Below, one piece after another: positions 1 through 10,046 of a stretch of 27,500 nt of DNA. The stretch is from assembly GCA_012295275.1 (NCBI GenBank), contig CM022665.1, positions 3,441,667-3,469,166 on the forward strand, read 5' to 3'. Positions within the stretch are counted from its first letter, which is position 1, and each line of letters opens with the position of its first letter. Source of the stretch: Chrysomallon squamiferum (taxonomy: Eukaryota; Mollusca; Gastropoda; Neomphalida; Peltospiridae). The notes below the pieces were generated by a model that was not told the DNA's origin, searched no databases, and saw nothing but the letters and a program-made list of their open reading frames with translations. Position numbers and translations under genes: made by a program.

Positions 1-16
1 TGTTGTCTCGTGCCTG
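1..16 (-). CDS. Candidate second exon of the signal-peptide gene, cut by the window edge
   Basis: On the minus strand a pyrimidine-rich tract ending TCCTTTTAG (19-24 and adjoining bases) makes a good 3' splice site, followed immediately by CAG. The exon could therefore start at 16 or, using the second AG, at 13. The first coding exon at 1793-1875 ends with two bases of a codon. Joining them gives Arg or Ser-Arg, then His-Glu-Thr-Thr, and stays open to the edge. Only 13-16 bases are visible, so this rests on the splice signal and phase compatibility alone. Confidence 0.33.
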
Positions 17-1792
17 CTAAAAGGACAGATTTATTCAAGCATTTTGACATTTAATATCATTTACATTTTAAGACGTTACAGAATGCTCCCGTTGTCAGTA
101 TACCGTGACCAAGTTGATTTTTTTTTTTTTTTGTCTTTAATTTACAGATTTTTTTTTTTTTATAAGTAACTTATTTATTTATTTATTTTTGAATCAACAG
201 TTTACTAACGACGACTGAATACTAATAAGCAACATACAGTTCGGAGGTTTAAGAGCTTAGTACTCTTCTCCTGTTGACTTTTATGTTATAAATGAGAATC
301 TTTCTTTTTTACGCTTGCCAGAATCTCTTTCATTTTTGCAATGTTTTTGTTTTCCCCATAATAATAATAATAATAATTTTTGAAAATCCAGTTGGCTTTA
401 TATTTGCTCTTTTTCGATTTTTGTTGTTGATTATTTCTGGTTTTTCGGGCATATTTGTTTTTATCTTTTTTTTCGTTTTGTTTTTATTTTGTTTTGTTTT
501 TGCATGTTTTATTTGTTTTGAATTTGTTTGTTTTTTCAGCTTTTGTAAAACTGATACTACTACAATTACTATTACTACTGATACTGTTACTTCTACTACT
601 ACTACTACTTCTTCTTACTTCTACTACTACTATTACTTTTTCTTCTTCGTCTACTACTACTTCTATATCTTACCACTATCCTTACAACTATCACTACTAT
701 TGTTACTACTGTCTCTACTACCTTTGCCAGTACATTATTCGAATTATTTCTATTTTACTCGACTACTATTACTACTTCTAACACTACTAGTGCTACTGCT
801 ACTGTCACTGTCACTAGTGTTATTGTCACTGTCATAGTTTTTATTACTATTGTTGTTGTTGTTGTTACTGTTACTGTTACTGTTGTTGTATTTTATTTCT
901 TTTCTATTTACTTTCTTCTTAATACTTTCCAGATTTATATTTATAGCTGCCTTTCCGATTTTGATACACTGCAACTTCCAAAGCAGATTTTAAATGTATT
1001 TCCGATTTTATGATTTAATAATCAAGAGAGATATATCGACTCCTCCGGGCTAAATGTTAATTAATATTCAATTTTGAAATGTTCTTCCTGGTTATTTGCA
1101 GAGTTGACATCATTAACTTGGATCAAAACATTAATATAATCTTATCTAGTGTATGTACCAGACACAAACACACAAAAAAAAAAAAAAAAATTGCTTTCAC
1201 ATGGAAATAAATGCATCGGGTTTACAATTCAGTATTAACAAAAGCGTTGTTTAAAAGCATATTCAATTTGAAGAAAAGAAAGATTTTTATATTCATATTA
1301 AATTTTAATTTTTATATATTGTAAATATTTTGTTTAGTGTGTTTAAGCTATGCCTGCCTGAATTATTGTCGTCATGGTCATCATCATCATTATTATTATT
1401 ATTATTGTGTCCGTTGGAATAACTTTGAGGCCTAATTTAAGTTAATAGTTATCATTACTTAAATATAATCATTACAAATAATCTTCTTCTTTTTCATTTT
1501 ACTTTCTGTTATTGATTTCTAGGATTCAGAGTTATCATTTTTTTCCCCTCGAAGTGTCGGTTAGGCATTCCTCATTCCACATTATTGCCAAATATCTGCT
1601 TTCTTATCAAAAGGTGCAAAAAAAACAAAAAAAAAAAAAAGAACAAACAAAAACAACAACTGGGTTTCTTCAATTATTTCATCAGTGACAAAAACAAAAA
1701 AAATGTAATCTTTTCCATCCAGTAGCTGATTATAATAAACTGTCAGACATTTATTCATTCATCTGATAACTTCAATTTAAAAGTATTCTTAC
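17..1792 (-). other. Probable first intron of the signal-peptide gene; low-complexity DNA
   Basis: This stretch separates the signal-peptide exon from the candidate exon at the left edge. It holds T runs (121-132, 149-160), a short ATA array (359-378), a degenerate triplet tract (546-890), A runs (1173-1190, 1619-1640) and a TCA/TTA array (1379-1406). On the minus strand it begins GTAAGA and ends TTTTAG, as an intron should. I see no exon-like segment inside. The open frames across 292-974 are made of repeated triplets and are not credible genes. Confidence 0.4.
546..890. repeat. Degenerate trinucleotide/hexanucleotide tract
   Basis: About 340 bases built mainly of ACT/CTA, TTC, TTG and GTTACT-type triplets, much interrupted by substitutions. 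Examples are ACTACTACT near 597-609, CTGTCACTGTCACT near 800-815, and TTGTTGTTG followed by TTACTG units near 852-890. The triplet rhythm keeps reading frames open on both strands and yields Thr/Ser/Tyr/Leu-rich or Asn/Ser-rich nonsense proteins. Confidence 0.8.
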
Positions 1793-1875
1793 CTTGGTAA
1801 AGAAGATGGCGTCTGTGAATGGCTGGTTACAGCAAAAGGCAGGCAAACGATGACTAAAATGGTCCACAGTCCCAT
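1793..1875 (-). CDS. First coding exon of a secreted or membrane protein (signal peptide)
   Basis: Minus-strand ATG at 1875-1873 sits in a strong start context (purine at -3, G at +4), with an in-frame TGA a short way upstream. It encodes 27 residues plus two bases: Met-Gly-Leu-Trp, a hydrophobic core (TILVIVCLPFAV), then TSHSQTPSSLP. This is a classic signal peptide, with likely cleavage after the Thr-Ser or His-Ser region. The exon ends at a consensus donor, AAG/GTAAGA (1793/1792). Everything after the signal peptide lies to the left, almost all outside the window, so the mature protein's function cannot be stated. A minus-strand CTTTCAG at 2037-2043 could be the acceptor of this exon, making 1876-2036 5' UTR with an additional non-coding exon upstream. 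The segment is clearly richer in G+C than its surroundings. Confidence 0.6.
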
Positions 1876-2289
1876 TTCAATCGAAAACGTAGTCTTACAA
1901 AAAGTTCAGATTTATCCTGTCCAGCAATACAGAGGACTAAAGCAGACGATCAGCCTCGTTCTGAATTTTGTCACGTCCCGTTCCTTACCAACTACCTGTG
2001 CCGACTGCCGCCTCAGGCTCAGTTCACCAAGTTGTGCTGAAAGTAATGTAATAAATTATAAGTCTTCACGACAGATACACACAGAGTAATACTCTTGTCT
2101 TAGTGTCACGCTGTGATGCATTGTTGTCATACGAATATATGTATTTAATGTGCGATATACACATTTAAATATAACTTATTGCTGTGAACGTTCTCCTTTC
2201 TTGCTCGCAATGGCAGTATTCGGTTTGAAGGTTGAAAATGAAAAAAGATGAAAATACAGTTTATGTAAAAACAAACGCCACACATTCAC

Positions 2290-2403
2290 CAAATAAATAA
2301 ATAAATAAAATAAGACATTTATTTTATTTTATTTTTTTCTTCTTCTTCTTCTTCTTCATCGAATTGTGGTGGTGATTTTTGTTTATATATATATATATAT
2401 ATA
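2290..2403. repeat. Cluster of short AAAT, TTC and TA arrays
   Basis: AAAT units (2291-2310), TTTTA units (2318-2335), a TTC array (2338-2357) and a TA array (2386-2403) lie side by side upstream of the minus-strand signal-peptide gene. No gene is seen here. Confidence 0.8.
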
Positions 2404-2685
2404 AAAATCACGACGATATATATGAGGTGGGTTTTTGGGGGGTTTTGGGTGGGTTTTTGGTTGTTTTTGGTAGGGGATGGGTATTTTTTGGTGTACCTTT
2501 TGGTTGTTTTATTTTTAATTTTTATTATTTTGTACTAATTTTGTTGTTGCTGGCTTCACTTGTTTTTCTGGTATGAAGCTGTTTAAAGATGAGTTTGCTG
2601 CAGGCTAGATATCGCCTCAGTTAAAACATTATGTCCAACAAACTATGGAAGTTGTATACCTTATACCAATAACAAAAATATGTAT

Positions 2686-2856
<171 letters not shown>

Positions 2857-2987
2857 GATATTTCTTGCGTTACCAGGTGATGTCACATCTTCCAATTCTG
2901 AAAATCACAATACTAAAATATTAAGTCAGTATATATGTATCTGTGTATTGTGTGTTTGTGTGCAAATCTATATAATGTTTGTTTGTC

Positions 2988-3029
2988 TGTATGTATGCAT
3001 GTATGCATGTATGCATGTATGTATGTATG

Positions 3030-3063
<34 letters not shown>

Positions 3064-3132
3064 TGTATGTATGTATGTATGTATGTATGTATGTATGTAT
3101 GTATGTATGTATGTATGTATGTATGTATGTAT
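2988..3132. repeat. (GTAT)n microsatellite with a GCAT-containing start
   Basis: About 145 bases of tetranucleotide repeat. The first part mixes GTAT and GCAT units (ATGTATGCATGTATGCATG), followed by an almost pure GTAT array with one ATAT interruption near 3030. Cys-Met-Tyr-Val and Ile-His-Thr-Tyr frames over it are repeat artefacts. Confidence 0.97.
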
Positions 3133-3499
3133 TCTTCTTCTACTAGTTTTATTGTCTTTATCAGTCGGTTAATGTTTTTCAAATATATTTTTAAAAATAT
3201 AGTTACAAAAAAAAAAAAAAAACATATACTTAATTTCATTTTTGTCTTATTATTTTATTTTATTTTTTTATTTTTTTTTTTTTTTTTTTGCTATTTGTTG
3301 ATTTGCTCGTTTGTTTATTTGCTTAAATGGTCATATGTCTTTTTATTTACAATAAACTGGCGAATGACATCCATGTACATCCACCTACCTGACCGGCAAC
3401 ATGAAGTTTAACCTCTGACCCGCCCAGACTTGATATTCTGACAGTCATAAATGACTGCACAAGGATTAGGAACGAGGTTATTTGCTTTAATGTTCACAT

Positions 3500-3535
<36 letters not shown>

Positions 3536-3967
3536 CCCCAGTTGGGCGTGTTTTCGAATTTTTGAAGAGTCAAAAAAACCTTTATGAAATAATAAAATCC
3601 ATTTATATCTTCTGTTTCACAGTTTGTTTCCTGTGGAATTTGGAATGATAATAATGTACGTCAAGTATTGTCTGTTGCTAAAGAACAGCGAACTTTATTT
3701 TACTCCGACAGTTTAACAACCGCATACGAAGAACGTCGGTGTTTAAAATTTCAACTTGCAGAGGCAGTGTATGACATAACAACACATTTTAACTTACTGA
3801 AGATAATAATGTAACAGACTATAATAACATTAACTTATACTGACAGAATAGAAAAAAAAAATGGTCTCAAGATATCTTAGCTAGATCATCCAAATATAAC
3901 TTAAAATACGATTTCTTATTATAATAAAAGCATTGTGAATGAATGAAGACACGACTTATAGAATTCG
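3133..3967. other. Intergenic stretch without a supported gene
   Basis: Contains T-rich runs (3262-3289), a 33-base T homopolymer (3503-3535) and AT-rich unique DNA. The only point of note is a minus-strand donor-like site, GGTCAG/GTAGGT (exon side at 3389), after about 40 open codons rich in Val, Ser and Leu. It could end a non-coding first exon of the gene at 1793-1875, but no further support exists. Confidence 0.5.
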
Positions 3968-4113
3968 AAAACAGTTTGATTTGTTATGATTTCAATAACT
4001 GAGTGAATCAATCAGTCAAAACAGTTTGATTTGTTATGATTTCAATAACTGAGTGAATTAATCAAAACAGTTTGATTTTCAATGATTTCAATAACTGAGT
4101 GAATCAATCAAAG
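3968..4113. repeat. Three-copy tandem repeat with a 46-50 bp unit
   Basis: Three adjacent copies start at 3968, 4018 and 4064. Each begins AAAACAGTTTGAT and carries ATGATTTCAATAACTGAGTG before a GAATCAATCA-like tail. Copies 1 and 2 are nearly identical over their 50 bases; the third has lost a few bases (TTTTCAATG in place of TTTGTTATG). It is a young minisatellite in otherwise unique DNA. Confidence 0.93.
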
Positions 4114-4954
4114 CATGATGATTGATTATAAATAAATAAAAACAGTCCTAAAGTTACGGAACTCTTCGAAATAAAACAGATGAATACAGATTGTCTACGT
4201 CATCCTGAAGTTTCAGTTTCGTGAAAAAACGCATAACTTATTGCTATATTTAAAATATTTTTCTTTTAACATTTTACACATTTTTTAGAGATACGTAAAT
4301 ACAATTCGCTTACAGAACGTTTTGCCAAAATATTTCAGGACAACAAAAATTTAAACGATGTGACCCTGTGACGCACTTTATTGACCAAAAACATGTTATT
4401 GAACACATGCACGCACACACGCACACACACACGCGTACACACACACACACACACACACACATAAATACCTGCAAATAATATGTTTTTCGTCAACAGAGTT
4501 GTCACGGTGTCACCTCGCTTAAATCTTTGTTATTATTATCACAAGAAAAATGTGATACTGGAACGTCAAATCAATAATAAACAACAAAGTATGGACTGAC
4601 TACAGTTTCTCCAGAGAAAGAGAAAACTGGAAAAGACAGTAATGAGATATTTATATTTACTAAGTTAACTGTTTTTGTTAATTCTGTATTTATAATGTAC
4701 GTAATTTATTTCAGCTGAGGTGGATTATTGATGGACGGTAGTCGTATTCATTTCAAAGTTGATGCTTTCTTGTAACAACACGATTTAATGTATCTACTTC
4801 TAACAGTGTTGTAAAAAAGACCAACTAAATATTTCAACGGTATTCAACAACATTAATGTCTCAAAGAGAGCAGATTTTTAATGTCTGTAATTATTATAAT
4901 ACTTTCGTTATTTACATAAGGTTTGCTTAGATCGTAACGGTGTCGCTGTAACAG
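4114..4954. other. Unique AT-rich DNA with an (AC)n array at 4408-4462
   Basis: Apart from an imperfect AC/GC dinucleotide array of about 55 bases, I see nothing that reads as an exon, RNA gene or mobile element. Confidence 0.6.
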
Positions 4955-5128
4955 GTTCTCTTCAATCAGGCCGAGGTTTCAGTAAATGAGCAATTATGCA
5001 AGTCCGAATGTGCTAAACTAGTGTCCATTAAAATGAGCGATTTTGCCATGTTGAATAATAAACCTGAATACCTTATGCTATATCATAGGGAAGCCTGTAC
5101 TAGATACAAAATATATGGGATACTGTAA
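4955..5128 (+). pseudogene. Coding-like segment, possible C-type-lectin-domain exon or relic
   Basis: A TGTAACAG acceptor-like site (to 4954) is followed by 57 open codons ending in TAA at 5126-5128. The reading contains CKSECAKLVSIKMSDFAML. The spacing Cys, three residues, Cys-Ala, then Leu-Val-Ser-Ile and a later Phe resembles the first conserved helix and strand of C-type lectin domains. The remaining residues (about 30, including one more Cys) show no WND/EPN motif and no downstream exon was found. With 57 codons in AT-rich DNA a chance open frame is quite possible, so this is a weak call: a relic, an isolated exon or chance. Confidence 0.2.
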
Positions 5129-5145
5129 TTATTAGCTTTTTATTT

Positions 5146-5146
<1 letters not shown>

Positions 5147-5177
<31 letters not shown>

Positions 5178-5182
5178 TAATG
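5147..5182. repeat. (ATA)n array
   Basis: Short TAA/ATA trinucleotide repeat, followed within 100 bases by TTA and TTG triplet runs (5216-5250). Confidence 0.85.
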
Positions 5183-5477
5183 CTTATTATAGTTCGTATT
5201 GTGGTTATAATTCTTCTTCTTATTATTGTTGTTGTTGTTATTATTATTTTTAGTTATTTAGTTATTTATTTTATTTTATTCAGTTTTTTAGATATTTTTA
5301 AAAATTATTGTAATTAATATATAATCAATGTTTAGATTTTTTTCTTCCATTTTGTTTCTTAACAATGTGTGACGAATCAGTCTCTTCAAAACATTTATAA
5401 TTCAAAATAGACAGACAGAGAAAGTAATGCAGATAGAGAGACTTAGAGGTAGTTAGACAGAGGCACACTCACACATA

Positions 5478-5479
<2 letters not shown>

Positions 5480-5513
<34 letters not shown>
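5480..5513. repeat. (AC)n microsatellite
   Basis: About 17 AC units preceded by imperfect CACA/ACAT motifs. The 380 bases to the next repeat (5514-5887) hold no recognisable feature. Confidence 0.9.
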
Positions 5514-5515
<2 letters not shown>

Positions 5516-5887
5516 GAGTGAAATAGGTTTTATGAACTAGGGGTATGCCAAGGTTCGTAAGACTGAGGTTGGGAGGAAGCGGCGAGCAGACGCTATAAGT
5601 AAAATGTTTTCATTTTTTATTTATTTCTTCATCGATCTCAAGACGCTTTCATTTAAAGTATCTCAGAATGCATATTTCCACAGGGATACACCATTTATAG
5701 ATATGAATTTATAGATATTAGATACTAATAATGATAGAATAAACAGTTCATCTTTTGACTTGCTAAATAAGCATCTCTGACCCCTTACTAGAAACTGGAC
5801 ATAAATTGGAAACTAAAATGTAGGTGAACGCGGTCCCTTTGCGTACGTCTCCAATTGCATTACTCAAAGACAGACAAACAAACATAC

Positions 5888-5911
5888 AGATAAATGGATA
5901 GACAGATAGAC

Positions 5912-5949
<38 letters not shown>

Positions 5950-5975
5950 ATAGATTAGATAGATATTTAGATAGA
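5888..5975. repeat. (GATA)n microsatellite
   Basis: GATA tetranucleotides, pure between about 5912 and 5947, with GACA and AAAT variants at the flanks. Confidence 0.93.
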
Positions 5976-6920
5976 TTATCTGGAACAAAGAAAAAAAAAA
6001 TACTGATCTAAAATTATGTTTTTGAATAATGCTAAACCTTCATTATTATTTCAATAAAGTTGTCGAAAGTAGCAGAGTTGATGGTTTTTGATGTTATTAA
6101 AAGAAATCGTAAAAAATAGAGTATATTTAGATGACGTCCATATTCTCAAAGTAGCCTGCCTATACTAATATGTAACATGTTTGTGTATAATACTACATCA
6201 TAACACATGAAAAGATGGAAGCAGTGTGGAACATTCATCAACGTGGACAGGTCCGGTTTCAGTTCTGACATATCATGTCAAGAATAAAATTAGAGTAGAA
6301 TGTCGTAAGACGTGAAGTAATGTCAAGGTCAGTGTCTTTAAAAATAAAATATTCTCATGTGATGAAAGTTCAGAACTAGTTTTGATAATTATTTCAAGAT
6401 ATTAATTTATTTGAAATCCTATAAAATGTATTTTAAAACAACGAACATAATAACATTTAGCATGGGCATATGAGAATATGCAAGTTTGCGTTTAATATCT
6501 ACATGCGAAAAAGTACGTAGTCTAGCGAGTAATTCAGTCATTATGCAAAAATTTGCCATAGCTTCAGTCTGTTGACACTACACAAAATCTTTTACTGCCA
6601 AAATTCGGAGGTTTGTTCACTATTTTTATTATTCTGTGCAAGTGTCATATTTGAAACTACAATAATTATTTACTATGCAGATGGTCGCGTGTTGATAATG
6701 AAATCTATATAATGGTTTCTGATCCTAAAATTCTCTAGAGGAATAAAATAGATTTTAGTATTATTGCATTTTATTTATTTATTTCATTGTGTTCTGTGAT
6801 AGTGTTGTTTTCATTTAATAAAAATACCCACATTATTTTTTAGTCGCATCCGAATTTTTTGCTTTACGATAGTAGTTAGGACCGGGTGTAAGCAGTTTGT
6901 CCCTCATTAATGCAAACGTT
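5976..6920. other. AT-rich stretch without a supported gene
   Basis: Read on both strands. No open segment with flanking splice sites, no RNA gene and no clear repeat. Mostly unique AT-rich sequence with short TTTA runs (6768-6783). Confidence 0.5.
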
Positions 6921-7114
6921 ATGGCCGTAACTACATTGAGGCAAATAACGATTTTTTAATTTTTTTTATTTATAATTTTATACAAAGATTTTATTTTAAA
7001 ATATATAAAACATAAATCTCTATTTCAATAGAAACGATATCCACTGAATGAATTCGTTTATGTCTACAATTAGCAGTTTTTTGCCTCATTTCTAAAAGAG
7101 TCTAGTTACGGCCC
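6921..7114. mobile_element. Short inverted-repeat element, probably a non-autonomous DNA transposon (MITE)
   Basis: The left end reads GGCCGTAACTA (6923-6933) and then TGAGGCAAA (6937-6945). Read from the right end on the opposite strand, the same two blocks appear in the same order: GGCCGTAACTA (7112-7102) and TGAGGCAAA (about 7087-7079). The right copy has roughly eight extra bases between the blocks. The interior is about 130 bases of AT-rich, non-coding DNA. This is the structure of a MITE. A GGGCCGTAACTA-type terminus recalls hAT-like elements, but I cannot see a clean target-site duplication, so the superfamily is uncertain and the element is probably old. Confidence 0.5.
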
Positions 7115-7502
7115 TGTACGCTCGTTAAAGAAGCTCATCATGACAAGAATAACAGCCATAATTACCATTACAACAAATGCAAAATAAAGCAAAAGAAATA
7201 AATAAATTATATAAGTAAATGTCACATAAAAAGGAAAGGTTAATTAGTCAAAATGATAAACAGGATGATTATTATTTCACTCTTGGCATAATTTTATAAA
7301 TAATAGTCTAGTGACATTGGGCGAGGCTTTGTTTCTTTGTTGTTTTCTTATTCATTGTCGTTGTAGGTGTTGCTGTTGCTGCGACTGCTGCTGCTGTTGT
7401 TGTTACTGTTATTGTTATTATTCGTTTGCTTGCTTGTTTGTGGGATTGTGTATGTTTGGGGCTTTTTTTTTTTTTAGCTTTTTTAAAAAAAAACTTATCG
7501 TC

Positions 7503-7541
<39 letters not shown>

Positions 7542-8004
7542 TAGAGCAAAATAAGAATATCTATTTAAAAGAAAAACTAATTGTTTATCTAGATTCTTAT
7601 ATTAAAATATTAGCAGTATATATATATACTAAATAAATTGCGTTCATGTTTCCGTAAATTTCCTAATAGCGATTTTAAGTTGACTGATATATTTTCGGTA
7701 CAGTCGTGATGTCCGGGCAGATTTCAGTCATCAAGTACAACTAATGTGATAAAATTACTATAAACTGTTTATCAGGAAATTTGCTTGAAGAATGAATTGT
7801 CAGACCTTTTTCATTTACATACAATGTTCCTTTGTTTGGCACTGTATTTATAATACCCACATATCACGGAATCATGTCATTTCATCTCAGTTAAAGGTTT
7901 ACCTTCCATATTTTATATTTTCATAAATCGTAATATGTATACAAATGTTTGCACAAACGACTCGTAAACAGACGTACACACGCTTATGCATGCAGGTATG
8001 CATC
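7115..8004. other. Intergenic DNA with a (TTA)n array at 7505-7542
   Basis: Contains TGT/TGC triplet runs (7357-7405), a T run (7465-7476) and a TTA array of about 12 units. The Cys-rich open frame across 7311-7544 follows these triplets and is not a credible gene. Nothing else is recognised. Confidence 0.6.
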
Positions 8005-8065
8005 CACACACACACACACACAGCCATATATATTATCATCATCACCATTTTATTTTATTTTATTT

Positions 8066-8134
<69 letters not shown>
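8005..8134. repeat. (CA)n, TTTTA units and a 64-base (GA)n array
   Basis: CA repeats (8005-8022) are followed by ATC/TTTTA units and then a pure GA array at 8071-8134. Arg-Glu frames across it are artefacts. Confidence 0.95.
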
Positions 8135-8137
<3 letters not shown>

Positions 8138-8479
8138 ATTTTTGTTATAGTGAATGAAAATGGCACTTAAATTTTAATTTTTATTTTTCGTTTTTAATTT
8201 TTCGTTTTTTTCCTTCTAAAAAGAATTATTAAATACAAAGCAATTTTCCCACACGGTGTATAGATATGTTTAAATCATCTGCCTTAATCTTCTGGGTTCT
8301 TTCAGAGTTTATTTGTTTTATCATTTTCATTATTATTATTATCTTTACCATCATCAACATTATTATTGTTGTTGTTTATTTTATTTATTTATTTATTTAT
8401 TGTTTAATTATTATTTAAAAATATTTGTTTTGCAATATTTACAGACTATAGCTATTAAAAATGATTTCTTATTTTACAA

Positions 8480-8525
8480 ATATATATATCTATCTATATA
8501 TATAGACAGATAGATAGATAGATAC

Positions 8526-8586
<61 letters not shown>

Positions 8587-8609
8587 CATAGACAGATAGA
8601 TAGATAGAT
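8480..8609. repeat. TATC-to-GATA flipped microsatellite
   Basis: TATC/TATA units (8480-8503) turn into GACA/GATA units (8504-8609, about 100 bases). The left arm is partly complementary to the right, so single strands can fold back. The array itself is GATA with GACA and CATA interruptions. Confidence 0.93.
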
Positions 8610-8669
8610 TTCAGCCTGTTTTTGCATTAAAGATACGGAGAAGAAAATCAACATTAAAAAATGTATGGA

Positions 8670-8707
8670 TTTCTTTCTTTCTTTCTTTCTTTTTTTTTTT
8701 TTTTTTT
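8670..8707. repeat. (TTTC)n plus T run
   Basis: Five TTTC units pass directly into a T homopolymer of about 19 bases. Confidence 0.9.
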
Positions 8708-9343
8708 ATTCATCTCGAACTGGTATCGGTATGAGATCAGAGTAACAAAACGAACATCACCCAAATAATTATTATTTCAGAGTTATTTCCCTTAGACTAA
8801 ACTATTGATTTCCTCACTGAATGGTTAGCATGGCTAAAAAATTCATAATGTGGAGCTATTTCAGAGATTTCTGGTATTTTCCTCGGAACAAACAATTCTT
8901 ATAATTACATCGGGTAAATAAATATATTTAAAAACTTCATAATAATTTCTGTTTCAAGATAATGTTGCTCCGATGAAGTCTAGCAATGAAGCACAGCCAT
9001 GGTGAAGCAGTGAATGTAGTTTCATGGTCCTACTAAGGACATATTTTTGAAATGTCATAAATATAATTAACTGTTAGCTTTGTTATACTTGCCATACTCA
9101 TAGACAGATGTATAGCTGTTTCAGTTTTGTTCTAGCATAATATTACTGGAATAAATTCCAGTTGTTCCACCCAAGAATTTTTTTAAATTTCAAGCAAAAA
9201 ACCAGCCATTTTGTGTGCGGAAATAATTAAATATTAAGGTAGTCATTCTCTAGGTGACATGTAAATCTGTCATTAGAAGGAGACTTATATAATATCAATG
9301 TATGGGGGGGAAATTACTTTAGCAAAACTGATCTAGTAGATCT

Positions 9344-9344
<1 letters not shown>
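8708..9344. other. Unique sequence without a supported gene
   Basis: No exon-like segment found. The block ends at a long A run, so a retroposed element with its 3' tail at 9345 is conceivable, but no SINE or LINE signature (A/B boxes, reverse-transcriptase motifs) was recognised in it. Confidence 0.45.
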
Positions 9345-9377
<33 letters not shown>

Positions 9378-9394
9378 ATAATAATAATAATAAT

Positions 9395-9447
<53 letters not shown>
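9345..9447. repeat. Compound A-run, (TAA)n and (TA)n microsatellite
   Basis: Thirty-one A residues grade into eight or nine TAA units and then some 45 bases of TA repeat. The order homopolymer, A-rich triplet, dinucleotide is typical of repeats that grew from a poly(A) tail. Confidence 0.95.
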
Positions 9448-9450
<3 letters not shown>

Positions 9451-9636
9451 GTTTAAAGAGCAACAATCATGAAATTAGTTGACACTTGATTCACAAGATT
9501 CTTACAATAAAAAGTGTTGTCAATATCTACAAGACTAGTATGGCAAACGATGGTACCAGAAAAGTAATCACTTTTTCTAGTAGTTTGTGTTTTAAATATA
9601 TGCAATAATGGCAGTCACCTACATTATTTATATGGT

Positions 9637-9772
9637 TGCAACAACAACAACAAAAGAAAAGAAAAAAAAAAAAAAAAAAAAAAAAGTGTTAGAACATTTC
9701 ATGAATTTACAAAGGATTGACCAGTATAGTGATGTTAACTGCACAATAAAAAAAAAAAAAATAAAAAAAAAA

Positions 9773-9804
<32 letters not shown>

Positions 9805-9808
9805 AAAA
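9637..9808. repeat. CAA, A-run and AAAT arrays
   Basis: CAA units (9637-9652) with an A run (9662-9685), and after about 60 bases of unique DNA another A-rich run passing into AAAT units (9746-9802). The minus-strand open frame over 9735-9935 is driven by these repeats. Confidence 0.9.
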
Positions 9809-10046
9809 ACATATATTGTGTAATCTTCAAAATTAGTTTACATATGACACTGGCCCAGTGCATCTGTGAATGTATAAATGTATATAACAAAAGGAAACTG
9901 TATAGACAAGGATATTGAAAGTGAATCCATAACAAAAAGTAAATTAGTTGACAGAATCTTGTGTCTGTGTGATTAAGATCAGTTTATAATGGGTGTTAAC
10001 AATTATCCAGATTTGTAAGTAGCTTTTAATATTTTTGTTCATTTCA

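Noticed and set aside
292-974. Open frames of up to 181 codons on both strands
   Set aside because: They follow degenerate triplet repeats and T-rich DNA; composition is Phe/Leu/Tyr/Thr runs with no domain and no splice or start context.
1850-2089. Plus-strand open frame of 79 codons
   Set aside because: It is the antisense of the signal-peptide exon and its probable 5' UTR, which has better evidence on the minus strand.
7311-7544. Cys-rich small protein resembling a secreted peptide
   Set aside because: The Cys run comes from TGT/TGC triplet repeats and the C terminus from TTA repeats; no disulfide framework or signal peptide is seen.
8930-9344. LINE or SINE body before the poly(A)-like tail
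   Set aside because: No reverse-transcriptase motif, A/B box or tRNA-like head could be recognised, so it was not annotated as a mobile element.
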